Positions 47,322 to 59,700 of a stretch of DNA of 64,000 bases are shown piece after piece; position 1 is the first letter of the stretch, and every line of letters starts with the position of its first letter. Location of the stretch: positions 372,001 to 436,000 of the forward strand of contig JAESUZ010000960.1 of assembly GCA_017311185.1 (NCBI GenBank). The letters run 5' to 3'. Origin of the DNA: Proteles cristata cristata. Its lineage: Eukaryota > Chordata > Mammalia > Carnivora > Hyaenidae. The notes beneath the pieces are model-generated. The model ran no database searches. It saw nothing but the letters and a program-made list of their open reading frames with translations, and was not told the origin of the DNA. Made by a program: the position numbers and the translations under genes.

Positions 47322-49554
47322 GTTAATAGGTAACTGTCTTCTTTCATTGTCATCTCAGATATAACTTACTCCTTGGAATGTATTATCACATGGAATTCCA
47401 GAATTGTTATTATTGAGGACATGTCTGCAGTTTATTGAAAGGAAAAAGAAAAGGAAATTTTTCTAAGAAATGATCAACATGGATAAGCCATCTAACATGG
47501 GTACCGAGCAGTAAATATCTTAGTCTACAAGGTTCAAGGACATACTTTGGATGTTAGAATGTTCTCCCAAGTATATGTTCTGTTGAGAGGAATTTCAAAA
47601 ACAGAAAAATAAAAATGTGTTAAGTTTCTATGCTACATTCACAGTAAGGATGCAAATATTTATTGCCTATTTACTGAATATGACAAATATGATTTAAAAA
47701 GCTATCAGTAAAAAAGGAATTCTTGCCCTCATAAGAAGCACTATGATGATAAAAGTCAGAAATGTATGTTCCATAAATTACAGTGTTAAAGCTTCACTCA
47801 CACCCAAAAATATGCCCTTAACTTTCTCACTCATTGTGCCCTCAAGTTGTCACAGAAACAGAATGAAGATCTACCCATTTTTCCACAATATAGGAGTTCT
47901 TTATTTTGTTCCACACTATATCAAAGATATTCAGTTAACAAGGACACAGGCAATGATGAGAAAAGAGACAACCAGAGTTGCTTGGAGTGCCTTTTCTACC
48001 TACACTTTGATTTGGGTTCTGAGAACACCAACCCCTCCACCTTCAGGATGCCCACGAAAGCCAAAGTTTAGGGAGGCACTCTTTCTGATGGTAGTTGGGG
48101 TATTCTCAGTTCTGTTTGAATTAAAAAAAGACTAGTGAAGAATTCCCAGTCTCGAGAATGGTGACTAAGTGCTATGAAAGAATGAAATTTATCTAAGGCA
48201 TCTGTCCGTTAGTATATTTGTTTTTGCATCTGGAGTAGATGGAGTTTTCAGAGATGCATAGAGAAATATTAAGGTAAAGAATAAGCAAACGTAAATTTAT
48301 GAATAGCAAAAGAAAACAAATAAATATAAAACCAAAGACCTGCTAAGCATGGAATGGAAGCTCACATGGTGGAGTAGTGAGCTCTGGGTTTAATATGATT
48401 TGGCTCTAGGCAGGCCTTTTTTCATTTGTCCCAGCTTTGATTTTGCTGAACCATCCTAATTCGGCCATTAAAGACAGGTAACACGTTGTGGTAAATGTCT
48501 GAATACTTATATGCTTTTACATTTGGAAGAAGCTTTCAATACCGAACAGATACTTAAGAGATTTACAAGGGGAGTTTTTGTTTAGCAGAAATGGAAAATC
48601 GAGGGCTTTGCTATGTTATCGAAGGAAATTACTGCCTTGTAAGCTGAGCTCCTTGCAGCATTAGAAAGTGATGGTACTACACATTAGGTAAAACAATAGA
48701 AATCTTTTCTGAAAATACTAGGAGAAACAGCTTCTGGCATCCAACGTTGCTTTGCAGCATGGAAGAAAATTATTGCAGGCATTATTTATAAAACAAGCTT
48801 TGTAGAGAAATAACCTTTCAGGACTCAGGAGCATTAAGTAGTACAAAGCAACTGGTAAAGTCTATGTCAAGCGTTCCAACTAATATTAGTGAGAAAGCCA
48901 TTGCAATAAGCAAAATATCTTGATTCTCAAATAGTTGCGATGTTAAAAGTGTTCTACACTCCACATGTAAAAAGCTATACCTTGTATTAATTAACCTAAA
49001 TATTCCTTGTCAGGCTTGGTATCAGAGTAGCAGGAGCTGCCAGAACCGTAATTGTGTGTGAGTCCTGAATTCTCGCCAGTTCTGGATGCAGGCTCATTAG
49101 CATATTCATAAGTCACAGCCTTGTGCAGGTGCCAGAATGCTGCAAAATGTTTTGTGACTATTTGTTGCAGCAATAGAGGCAAATAGTAAATTACCCTTAA
49201 AAAATACCATTACATACCACAAAACACAACATGCCATGCTATAAAATAACTGCAAAGCCTTTTTTTTTTTTTTTTTAGCAATTATACCACAACAAAAGAA
49301 GACATACTTTTTTTCCCGAGCAACGTAAATGATAGGGATCCAGAGAAGAGGACACAAATGAGATACTCGTACATTCCATGAATTAGAAATAGGTTTTAGT
49401 TTTGTTAAGTGATCAGTTAACATTTTCTAGATAGATAATATTCCATGTTCAAGAGAACAATTGGAATTCAGAAATTATATTCCTACTAAAATTGAAGCCT
49501 TTCTTTATTTCTTAAATGTCTTATTTGTTAAGTAACATGCTAAAATATAAATTC
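47322..49554. other. Long unique-looking stretch
   Basis: 47640-47745 ends with TTCTTGCCCTCATAAGAAGC, a small L2-like trace. A 130-codon plus frame (47743-48135) overlaps a 74-codon frame in another phase. Neither shows a domain or splice-supported ends. 48340-49180 has little recognisable repeat content and could be conserved non-coding DNA, which needs alignment. A poly(T)17 is at 49260-49276. Confidence 0.45.
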
Positions 49555-49570
49555 TTTAAAAATAGAATTA

Positions 49571-49778
49571 GGGGCACGTAGGTGGCTCAGTCGGTTTAGT
49601 GCCCGACTTCACGGAGGTCATGATCTTACGGTTCATGGGTTCAAGCCCTGTGTTGGGCTCTGTGTTGACAGCTCAGAGCCTGGAGACTGCTTCGGATTCC
49701 ACGTCTCCCTCTCTCTGTCCCTCCCCTACTCGTGTGCGCTCTCTCTCTCTCTCAAAAATAAATAAACATTAAACATTT
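49571..49778 (+). mobile_element. CAN-SINE
   Basis: Head GGGGCACGTAGGTGGCTCAG, body TTGACAGCTCAGAGCCTGGA, TC tract and CAAAAATAAATAAACATT tail. A perfect 16-bp TSD TTTAAAAATAGAATTA flanks it (49555-49570; 49779-49794). About 3 bp are missing from the ACTTCAGCTCAGG segment (now ACTTCACGGAGG). Confidence 0.97.
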
Positions 49779-49835
49779 TTTAAAAATAGAATTACTTCCT
49801 AATAGTCAAAATCCTCCTTTAAGTGCACATGCATG

Positions 49836-49838
<3 letters not shown>

Positions 49839-49886
<48 letters not shown>
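49839..49886. repeat. (AC)24 microsatellite
   Basis: Forty-eight uninterrupted bp of AC, the longest pure dinucleotide array in the window. Confidence 0.98.
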
Positions 49887-49888
<2 letters not shown>

Positions 49889-50335
49889 TCCATTTTCTGT
49901 TCTTTGCATTTATGGAGCCAATGTCTTAGCTGCTCTGACTAAAATCTAAATAAGGTTTTCTGGGGTTTCTTAAATTGAATAAGCCTATAAGAAATGCTGC
50001 TGTATCCAAGAAGACTCTTTGACTGCCCAGGGCCTATCCTCTCAGAGAGTGTTTTTTGAATGGTATCTCTTGGTCTCTCTTGTTGAGACCTTGGTTATTT
50101 TATGAAATGACATCAGTCAACTTGGTTAACTTTAACATTTCGGTCCCAAAACATAGCACTGTTATATTTCTATAATAAAGGAATATAATTGACATTTGTG
50201 TCTTCAACATTTGTATACCTGTGTGTGTACAATTGTGTTTGAGATCTTTATCTATAATCTTAAATCTTCAAATAGATATGTGTCTATAATCATATATACA
50301 CACATTTAAATCTATATTTATTTAATTTATATTCT

Positions 50336-50414
50336 ACATATATATATATATAAATCTCAAAGACATCAACACATTATACATATACATATATGTGTGTGTA
50401 TGTATATATATATT

Positions 50415-50453
<39 letters not shown>
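50336..50453. repeat. Compound (TA)n ... (TG)n microsatellite
   Basis: (TA)n near 50336-50352, mixed TATACATATATGTGTG text, (TA)n near 50404-50412, then uninterrupted TG from 50419 to 50453. Mostly alternating purine-pyrimidine sequence. Confidence 0.95.
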
Positions 50454-50455
<2 letters not shown>

Positions 50456-51615
50456 ACCTGAAATTTTTATACTCTAAGGATGCAGTTTCCCAGATGAAGG
50501 TAATTATTGATGAATATTATACTTACATAAAACAATAGAATGAAATAAAATACATACTATAATCATAATTTAAAACATAATTTTTAATACTTCAATTTAA
50601 TTTACTATACATTTTAATTCCTAACTGGAGTTTGTATCACCTAAAAAATTTTAGAAATTAAAAGGAAAAATTACAACACTGAGTTTAACATCTTTCTTAT
50701 TTTTCTTATAATGTGTAAGTATCTTGTCTTTGCTTTTGCGATCTTAATTACCTTTCTATGTGTGAGACACTATTAAATGATCTGGGAATAAAAGATGAAC
50801 AAAACACAGTCTCTAAAAGAGCTCACAGTTTAGTAAGGGAGACAGACAAAAAATTAACAAATTTCAAAATAATATAACACATGCCATGATAGACTTATGC
50901 CTGGGGACCTTCTCTTCATTCTCACCTTTCCCAGTTGTAAAAATGATCATCTCAATTTGAAATGTTATGTTAGGTGATCAAAACTTCAGGCAGACAGAAA
51001 TAAACAGGGTAATTTGATCTTTCCATCTTCCTCAAGTTTGAGTCATCAGACTGCAGAAAAGTACAAGCAGACAAGGGAACATCTTAAAATAAATGTCAGG
51101 AACAGCTGTAGATTCTCTACTGGCAATAAGCCAACTAGGTGTGAAAGTCAGGAGAACTTGTGAGCCTCAAGGTGCATAGTCGTCATAACTGGAATTTGTT
51201 ATGACCAGATAACTAAAACACTAATGAGAAAGGAGTCATTTTGGTAACATTACTTGGAAAATTTTCAAATTGACAGAATATTTTCCTCATTAATGTAAGT
51301 ACATTTTGCTGTCTGCCATTTGCTGCATTTTTGGGATGAAAGGAAAAAGGAAACATATTAGTAATATGTTGGCTCTGACTCTCACAATAGTCTCTTTGCC
51401 TCCCCTTCTGATTTCAGAAATCTGCATCATAAAAATCATACCTCATACTCTTTTCTAATTCAGATTTGTTTTCAAGTGAGAAAAGTAAATAATATTCTTG
51501 CAACTGACTCATCTTTTTCATTGGACAGAGGAGTACATGGAAGTTTATGGTGTCTCTATCTACTTCTGTCTCTCTGATTTTGTCTCTTTTGTCTCTCTCT
51601 CTTGCATATGCATGG
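50454..51615. other. Spacer with an L2-like fragment
   Basis: 50755-50900 (GTGTGAGACACTATTAAATG, then AAAGATGAACAAAACACAGTC, AAAGAGCTCACAGTTTAGTA and GGGAGACAGACAAAAAATTA) follows the interior L2 phrase describing 'gaacaaaacagac ... gagctcacagtctagtgggg', plus orientation. The rest is unassigned. Confidence 0.6.
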
Positions 51616-51635
51616 GTGCGTGCGTGTGCACGTAT

Positions 51636-51671
<36 letters not shown>
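51616..51671. repeat. 56-bp alternating purine-pyrimidine tract with (CA)n
   Basis: GTGCGTGCGTGTGCACGTAT, then ACGCACAC..., strictly alternates purine and pyrimidine from 51616 to 51671 and ends in about 16 CA units. Four CG steps fall in its left half. It is a strong sequence-level candidate for Z-DNA. Frames through it (51414-51755) are artefacts. Confidence 0.93.
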
Positions 51672-51673
<2 letters not shown>

Positions 51674-52619
51674 CTACACAGCTTTGAAACAAAAAAATGA
51701 AAAACAAATGTCCACCAGTTGTATAATCAACACGACCTCATTGGTCAATCAGTAGGTACCACACAGAACTTAAAAACCCGATAATATATATATTTTGCTT
51801 ATATTCATCATCAAACTACTTATTTTCTTGATTTTTGTATAGGCCTAGTGTCAGAACTTTAGAAGTGGGACTCAAATAAAAGCTAAAACCTAAGTATCTA
51901 ATATTTTGTCTATTTAAATAATAGGAATTTTTCTTTGAAAAAATTCCAATGAATATTACAATAGTTTTGTGATCAGCATTTAGATGGAAAGGCAAATGTT
52001 CCATTTTAATACTTAGATTATCTCCTTAGATTTAATTTTATGCCTTGCCTCAGTCACCATTATAGTAAACAATATCAAGATAAGTCTACCAAATTGTCTA
52101 TCATATGCTTTACAATACAGTTTGGAGCTGAAATGCTAAAGTTCATTTTTGGGTAAGAGCTATCTAAAGCACATGGAGCAGCTCTTTCCTCAATTAGCTA
52201 TCTTTTCTTGGCCTTTTAAACAGACTCCAAATTATATAAACATATTTTAAGATTCATTTTTTTCTATATCCTCTTCTTGCTTATGAAAATTCAATTTTAA
52301 ATTGGTAATTTAACATTATCCATTCTTTCTGTGTTTTGGAGAAAATAACCTTTTAATTTTTTCCTTAGAAAACAGAACATTAATTCAAGATCCTCCCTAT
52401 TAAATATATTATCATAGTCTACAACATTTCTTTATGAGTAATATAAATGCAAAACATGAATCTGCCACATCTCATTGATTCTCTCTTCCTTATTTCTCTT
52501 GACCTCTGTGTGCTTCAATATGTGCTTCCACAAATCAAAACTTCCTGGAGCAAAACTTTCCTGCAAGAGTAAAATGAAAGGAACAAAAATAGGATGCCCG
52601 TCCTATTTTTTCTGTAGAG
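51672..52619. other. Spacer, nothing recognised
   Basis: AT-rich unique-looking sequence. Confidence 0.45.
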
Positions 52620-52629
52620 AACACACACA

Positions 52630-52674
<45 letters not shown>
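52620..52674. repeat. (AC)n microsatellite
   Basis: Fifty-five bp of AC with a single C-to-T interruption at 52636. Confidence 0.97.
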
Positions 52675-52677
<3 letters not shown>

Positions 52678-52994
52678 TGATTAGAAAGCTGTACTAAATA
52701 AGTGTTATTAAGTAGTCCCTAAAAATAATCATAACTGAATTACTATAGATTTATACCTTTTTATCCTGAGCTAAGTGCTGTCTTCAAGGATAATATGGTC
52801 ACTTACCAAATCTCATTTGACAGGCTCTGGGGATGCTGAAACTTTCTTGGGATTTGGAGTAAAGGTAGTGACTGATTGATGATATTATTTCTTCTGCAGA
52901 GATCTGCACTTAAAATATCTTTAAGGAAGTAGGTTGTTTTTGTTGTTTTGTGTTTATGGTGGAGGTAGGTCATATGAACCCACTTCAGTTTTCT

Positions 52995-53134
52995 TTTTGT
53001 TTGTTTGTTTGTTTAAGTAGGCTTTATATCCAGTGTGGAGCCCAAGGTGGGGCTTGAACTCACCACCCTCAGATCAACACCTGAGCAGAGATCAAGAGTC
53101 ATACATTAAATCGAGTGAGCCACCAAGGCACCCC
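52995..53134 (-). mobile_element. Short CAN-SINE-like element, older type
   Basis: A (TTTG)n tail side, GTGTGGAGCCCAAGGTGGGG, CTTGAACTCACCACCCTCAG, ATCAAGAGTCATACATTAAA, and head end GTGAGCCACCAAGGCACCCC. It lacks the long TC tract and so is a short variant related to carnivore tRNA-Lys SINEs. TSD CAGTTTTCTT / TAGTTTTCTT (52985-52994; 53135-53144). Confidence 0.88.
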
Positions 53135-53144
53135 TAGTTTTCTT

Positions 53145-53651
53145 ACTTTTTAGTTTTTCATTTAAGCATCAATACAAATTGCCCATATAATAAATATTGA
53201 ATGTCACCGGAAATTAAATACTAACTTAAAATAAATAGAAAATATTTGGGTGTTCATAAGATACAAATGGCTCCCTTCCCTCGTTATTCTTGGAATCTAT
53301 TCATTCATGCATTCATCAGACTTATGTGGAGCATCTACTTTGTTCTCAGCCCAATACGAGACCCAGGAATTAAAAAATAATAACACGTGCTGTTAAGAAG
53401 GTGGTAAATAGGTAAAGATGTTATAATTCAATTACAAAAATGCAATAATAAAAAAATTGAAGACATTGTAAATGAAGACAGAATTTATTTACTATCTATG
53501 TTTTATGTACCAAGAACTATACAGATCACTTTAAAATCTGCACATTTTTCATTTAATCAACAATAAATAAAACTCAATAATATTGATATAATTAGTTTGA
53601 TGCTTGAGGAGAAGAAATTAAGGCTTAAAGAACTTTGAAAATTGAATTATG
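53145..53651. other. Spacer with L2-like fragments
   Basis: 53290-53400 (TTCATTCATGCATTCATCAG, GGAGCATCTACTTTGTTCTC, AGACCCAGGAATTAAAAAAT) and 53490-53640 (TTTTATGTACCAAGAACTAT, CATTTTTCATTTAATCAACA, GAGGAGAAGAAATTAAGGCT) resemble L2 on the plus strand. Diverged. Confidence 0.6.
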
Positions 53652-53893
53652 ATTTTTTAAGTTTATTTATTTATCTTGAGAGAGAGAGAGAGAATGTGAG
53701 TATGAGGGGGCAGAAAGAGACAAGCATAGAGAGAGTGAGAGCGAGAAAGAGAGCGAGAGAGAGAGAGAATCCCAGGCAGGCTCCACATTGTCAGCAGAGA
53801 CTGATACCGAGCTTAACCCACAAACCGTGAAATCATGACCTAAGCCAAAAACAAAAGTCAGATGCTTAACCAACTGAGTCACCCAGGTGCCCC
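53652..53893 (-). mobile_element. CAN-SINE with expanded GA tract
   Basis: Minus-strand copy: TTTTTTAAGTTTATTTATTT tail side, a long (GA)n expansion (53678-53768), GTGAAATCATGACCTAAGCC and head end GAGTCACCCAGGTGCCCC. The GA expansion produces meaningless frames on both strands. The TSD is not clear. Confidence 0.92.
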
Positions 53894-54869
53894 TGAAATA
53901 TATTTGTGAACATCAATGGTTCAGTTCAACTGAGTCACTCCAAAGTTTACATATTTTGTTTTCGTTAATTATACTTTAAAGCTAAGTAAGCCTGGGAATG
54001 TTCATAAAAGACTTGGCAGAGAAGATAATGTGTGAGATGATGTGTTTTCCAGTCCTTGACGATAGCTAGGATTTCGCCAGATGGTTCAAGTATTGAAGGA
54101 CATTAAAGACCAAGGGAACAGCTTAAGCAAAAAGAGGAAGTGATGTACTCATGGAGCAGTGAGCTCTGTGGAGTTCTAGCTGTGGTCTGATGTGAATTTG
54201 TGAAGAGTTGTGGTGTAGGGAATTGGCAGGTGCCAGAGGGGGGTTACAATTGTTTTGTTATAAAAAGGAGATTGGGAGGACTTTTTTTTAAGAACTTAAG
54301 AATCAATAACATATATTTAGGGAAAGTCAAAAAGCAATATCATTTGGTAAGTAACTATTAAAATAAACTGGAATTAGAAAAGATGGAGTGATACAGAAGC
54401 CTTAAGATATGTTTCACAGCATATAGTTTGAGAAGCACTGCTCTGGAGGATTTAGTCTCTGTGTGTGGGTTGAAGGAAAGAAGATTAAAGACAATGATGT
54501 TCCTACTTATGGGGTTACATGAATGTTGTCATCAATATCACAATATGAATTTAAGATGTTAATGGGGCTCTCCCATTAAACGTGTATTCAATCAGTTTGA
54601 GCCATGCTTTGTGATCACCGTGCAGCACACACAATGTAAAAGGAAAAGTGAGGAAGAGGAAACCCTGGAGAACATAAATGTTAAGGTATGAGTAAAGGAA
54701 GAGATACTATCAAAAGAGATTAAGAAGAGTCAGGAAGAAACTAGGAGAAATTATCTAGAATTGAAGGATAGTTTTTCCTCTGTTGCTCACAGCTTAAAAG
54801 TTTGTGTTCTCCAGGGTCTACTCTTCTTCCGCATAATGGGTCTAAAGTTCCAGTTATGGCTGATGAATA
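53894..54869. other. Spacer; possible L2-like traces
   Basis: 53990-54260 contains GACCAAGGGAACAGCTTAAG and similar phrases that recall L2 interior sequence, at low confidence. No gene recognised. Confidence 0.4.
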
Positions 54870-55180
54870 ATTCCAAATGCTGCAGTACAATATTATGCTT
54901 ATGGTTAACAGCATGGTTTTGTGCACCTCAAAATTTGTTAAGTGGGTAGATCTTATCTCAAGTAGTCTTATGACCAAAAAACAAAACAAAACAAACAAGG
55001 AAAAGAAAGACACAGAAAACTTTGGGAAGTGTTGGTCATGTCTGACTGTTTTACAATTGTGTTGTGCTTGTGTTGATGGTTTTACAGGTGTTTTCATTCA
55101 TTCAAACTCATCAAATTGTACACATTAAATATGTTCAGTTTTTGTATGTCAATTATCCTTCAATAAAGCTATTAAAAATA
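54870..55180 (+). mobile_element. L1M-type 3' end
   Basis: AAAATTTGTTAAGTGGGTAG near 54930 and TCATCAAATTGTACACATTAAATATG through CAGTTTTTGTATGTCAATTA, then TCCTTCAATAAAGCTATTAAAAA (ending about 55180), match the conserved 3' UTR end of older L1 copies. A 5'-truncated, ancient fragment. The antisense 118-codon frame (54741-55097) is not a gene. Confidence 0.8.
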
Positions 55181-57239
55181 TTTTCCAGTACAGATGGTCA
55201 ACAGTATTATATACTCTAAAAGGCAAAAGAATGAGACTCAAAATAGGTCATTGGATTAAGCAAAATGTAGCAAAGATTTCTATAAGAATATGGATGAATG
55301 ATAAATGTAGCTAATGTGTTTAAGAAATGGAGTAAAACCAGAAACCTCATGTTATGATAAAGGGCAAATATGATTTGTGGAAATAAAAGCAGATAAAGTA
55401 GACTACCACATCAAAAATTTTCCATAGCAAAAGGAAAGAGCAAATAGAACAGTGGGTTGAGAGAGAAGAGCAATGAATTAGAAAATTTTTCACTTTGTGT
55501 TTATTTTGCTTTATGATGGGAAAATTAAAGCAATTTTGGCCTCTTGAAAGAAGAAACCAAAAATGAATGGGAAAGAGAGAAAATACGATGAGGAATGTAA
55601 GGGATGGTGGTGAGTGGGAGAGAAAGGTGGACACTGACACCATGTGAGAGAAATTGAGCTAGGAATTGAACTCTCTGAGAAGGCATTAAGAGATGGTATT
55701 CATTATTCAGGTGAAGGGATTGTTCTGAAAAAAGGTAAAGGAAGCAAATTACTTGCTCTAATCTCAGAAGGAAGAATCTCTAATCTTTGTCTTGTATCGA
55801 TTCTAAAGGTAAAGAGGATAGTGAGTTGAAAAACTCTGATGATCTATAATTTTTGATTGTTTGAAAGATGGTCATCTGCAGAGAAAAAGTGAACCAGAGG
55901 TAGAGAAGGAGTCCAAGGACAATGTAAATAAAATAATCATTGTAAAGAATGAGAGAGGGAGGGACAAAGTTAGAGACTAGTTCCTTGAGTCTTGACCCTT
56001 AGACACAGGCCAAATAGCTTTATTTTACTAGCTCAGAGATAAGTTACCTTGATTCAGAAATACTAAGTTAAGCATTAACCAGACTAGTACAGTGACTGAA
56101 AAATAGGCCACATCTTTCTGATACTTCCCACTTGATTAATAATCAAAATGAATCCATAAGATATCAGCTGCCCATTTCCATATCGGTTTCAGGACATGCT
56201 TTGATGCGTGATCAAATATTGGGAAGATTTGAGTATATATCAATTCATTTTTATAGGAAAAAGATCTCTTCCTTGTAACTCATCTTGTACAACTGCTCAC
56301 CTTGGCCTGAAAGCTCCTGCCTCTCTCTGACCTCATCTGCTTACACACTCCCCATTACTGAGTGGCCATACAGGCTCTTACTCGATCTTATTACCTTCAT
56401 GTAACACTCTGAAATCAGGTTATATTAAACCAAATTTATTATTATTTGTTGAATCAGATTTAAGGTTAATTTCATGAAGGTGAAGAGTTTGAACACTGTT
56501 TTCGTTCAGATGACTGCATCCCTAAAATAATGTCTCATGAATATGGTTCAACAACAACAAAAACAAAAATAGAACGAAAAACATATTATTAATGGATAGC
56601 TGAACGAATTGAGGAAAGAGCAGTTCCCTGAGAAAGAACTTCTGGTCTAACTGTAGAGTGAGGTCAATTCCAAAAGTGTCCAGAAATAAGGAGGAAGAGG
56701 GAAAAGAGGAGACAGAGGACCCTGGAAGAGGAACACTTACACATCGATGCTTCGGACACATCTTTTGGTACAGTTCTGTACATATACTGAGAAGGATCAT
56801 CCCAAATAACAATCTCCAAAAGTTTTAGAAAGGAGACAAGAAGGTTAAAAAGTGGGTATAAGAGTGATAGACCAATTTGCATTTTACAAACATTGAAATT
56901 TGTAATTTGCTTGAATATTGAAATTCCTTTTTATAAATTATGGGTGGAAGTTTACTAGGAAAAAAAGTTATGTAATGTTTAAATGAAGTTATCTGTAAAT
57001 AATGCACTTTGAAAATTTTACTTTTCTTTTACTTCTTTTCTTCCAAAAGAATCAAAATGAACTCATTACATGCCATTTACATTTCACTAAATTTCACCCT
57101 CAATTCTTTGGAGGAAGTACTAGAAAAGTTTCAAATCATCTTCATCAAATAAAGTGTTATCTGTTCATTAGCACTCATTACATAACATTTAAGGAACAGA
57201 TATTAGTAAGTAATTTATTATTGAAAGTAAGTTATTTAT
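55181..57239. other. Spacer, nothing recognised
   Basis: 55340-55860 is purine-rich on the plus strand and may be ancient repeat sequence. 56520-57000 carries overlapping minus-strand frames of 60-96 codons in different phases with no domains. No gene called. Confidence 0.45.
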
Positions 57240-57450
57240 GGGGTGCCTGGGTGGCTCAGTAAGTTAAGTCTATGACTTCAGCTCAGGTCATGAGTTCTAG
57301 CCTTGTGTCTGGCTCTGTGCTGACAGCTCAGAGCCTGGAGCCTGCTTCAGATTTTGTGTCTCCCTCTCTCTCTCTCTCTCTGCCCCTCCCTCACTCACAT
57401 TCTGTCTTTCTCTCTCAAACATAAATTTTAAAAAACACATAAAGAAAAGA
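57240..57450 (+). mobile_element. CAN-SINE
   Basis: Head GGGGTGCCTGGGTGGCTCAG, ACTTCAGCTCAGGTCATGAG, then a short deletion before TTCTAGCCTTGTGTCTGGCT, body CTGACAGCTCAGAGCCTGGA, (TC)n and a tail. The TSD is approximate: AAGTTATTTATG / AAGCTGTTTATG. Confidence 0.95.
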
Positions 57451-59554
57451 AGATAAGCTGTTTATGATGAAAATAAAGTTACACTTGGTAGGCTAAGAGA
57501 ATATATAAAATCTTCCTAACTTGCCATGATAGTAAGCTTTAGTCAGATGTACATTGTTATCCCTTTTACTGTCCCCATAAAGCAAATATTCTACATGAAA
57601 AAAAAAATGAATGCAGTTTTTATCCCCTTTAACAAACTTAAGCTTTTTGTATGGAAAGGCAGAAATATAGCATATAAATTCTGGTAAGTTCCTGACATTT
57701 GGAAACAGCATGCAATTGTGCAATTTTTCCTAATGTGATGACTGGAATACTTTGGCCAAACTAAGATCACATTGACCTTGGCAGTATTACAGAAGAAAAT
57801 AGTCTTTGAAAAAAGCCTGCAATGCATTTTCTATAAAACAGGTAAGTATTTGGTTCAATATCAGTTTTGCATATACTGCATATTTTATATCATTCTCTGT
57901 GTTTAAAAAAGAAAGTAAAATATTTTCTTCTTCTGATATTTTAAACTCAGCTGGAACGTACTAACAACACAATATAAAGTATCCTGTACTTTCTACTTTC
58001 ATTGCATAAGTTTTCATTTCATTTTGGTTTATTTTCTATAAATCTTACTGTGTTCACTAAAATAAAATCCTTTTTATAAGTATGTAATACAATGAAAACT
58101 ATGTATACTTTTATACTTATTGTACATACATATGCAAGTATAAAAATTTAAGTAGATCACAGTACTAATAGAAAATGTTGACCCAAGACAATTGACACAG
58201 CAATTAATCTCCAAGTTTCCTGGTCCAAATCAATAATCATTGCTACTACTTAGTTGATACATGAAAAAAGAGGCAGGTAGATTAAACAAATAAGTATGTA
58301 ATTTAATTAATACATGAATTTGATTAAAAAAACTTTAAAAACATTATATTATAGAAATTTGGAGCAAACAAATCTAAGGGAATATATTTAAAATGTTTAA
58401 AAGTAAATCCATGAATAAGCACATGCTACGATATAAAAATATTTAAATTGCAAAATATACATACACATATCCCTTTCAAAGATGGTATTCTGAACATTGA
58501 TAATAATGTCGTTTGACCTAAAATGGTGGAAATGAAGTAATCTCTAAGAGTTCTTCCTGCATTTTCAATATACCTTAAAAAATAGATAATGTTTTACAAA
58601 GACTTCTGCATACATCATTTCATTTGATCCTTGCAAGGACATGTACTTTGGGGCATATTTTTAGAGGGTACAAAAGAAAGTGCTCTAGAAATCACTTGTT
58701 CAAATATGCAAAGCAATTAGAATTAGGATCTAGGACAGCTGACATTTGAATTCATTATTTCATCTGATTGATTATTCATGTATTAAACACTTATACATGA
58801 ATATCTAGTATATGCCAGATATATATATATTATGTTGAAAATGATAAATTCTACATGTAATTCTTGCTCTCAGATTAACAGATTAACATACTTCCTTTTT
58901 TAAACTAAGATTGTTCATGTTATAAAGAAAAAGAGGGAGCTGAGTATTTAAGTATTTATTACAAGGAAATCCAGCAAAGTCTAGGTCAATAAAGGCCACA
59001 CTGATGAAATGAGTTTTTATTCTACGTGTGATATATTTGATTTCCAACAGCTTTCCCAATTTCAGGTATTGTGTTTCATTTCATGCCAAGATTTTCAAGC
59101 CATCAGTCCTACATTTGGCTTCAGAAAATGATAAGGTTCTTTTCTTGTTAGCTTACCATAAAAAGATCTCTGGAGGAATATCTCCAGACACATAATCTCA
59201 TTTGTATATAGTCCCCCTGTCTTTGATGAAATAACTCCCCTTCTAACAAAAAGACTATTTGAAATATGAAGATTTCAAAATAGTGTTAAATTCCAAGTAA
59301 TCTGTTGAAATTTTAGTGTGGTAAAGGTATTTCCAGCAGAGAACACTTCAAGCTGTTTCACTGTTGCTAAAAACTATGATGTGTATGAGAGGAAATTGGA
59401 AGTTTCGAAGAGGACAGTGGAGATAGGTCAAAACTATATGTATTTTCATCATAGGTACAAGCTCAAAATGTACTGGTGAGTCCTCTGATTTTTCTATCCA
59501 TGTGAACTAAACAAGATTGATCTAATCAAATAAAAATAGGTACTAGATGGACAA
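57451..59554. other. AT-rich stretch with L2-like traces
   Basis: 58605-58730 (CATTTCATTTGATCCTTGCA, then AAATCACTTGTTCAAATATG) and 58750-58870 (TATTAAACACTTATACATGA, then GCCAGATATATATATATTAT) resemble ancient L2/MIR sequence. A CAG|GTAAGT donor-like site lies at 57841/57842. No gene recognised. Confidence 0.45.
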
Positions 59555-59700
59555 GGCATCAAGGAGAGTTTGGGTTCTAATACTGGTTCTACCATTTAAC
59601 AAACAGATAATTTAATGTCACTGAGGCTCAGCTTCCTTATCTGTGGAATGACAATAATAGTTCATAAGGCTAAGAAAATTTCATGGCATAATGTGACTAT
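59555..59700 (+). mobile_element. MIR fragment
   Basis: GTTTGGGTTCTAATACTGGTTCTACCA, then AATGTCACTGAGGCTCAGCTT, CCTTATCTGTGGAATGACAA and TAATAGTTCATAAGGCTAAG follow MIR in order. Diverged. Confidence 0.8.

Noticed and set aside
47743..48135. 130-codon plus-strand frame
   Set aside because: No recognisable domain, an overlapping frame in another phase and a composition typical of the surroundings. Kept only as part of an unassigned stretch.
51498..51755. Small protein with His-Thr repeat
   Set aside because: It is the translation of the CA array; the same holds at 52475-52684.
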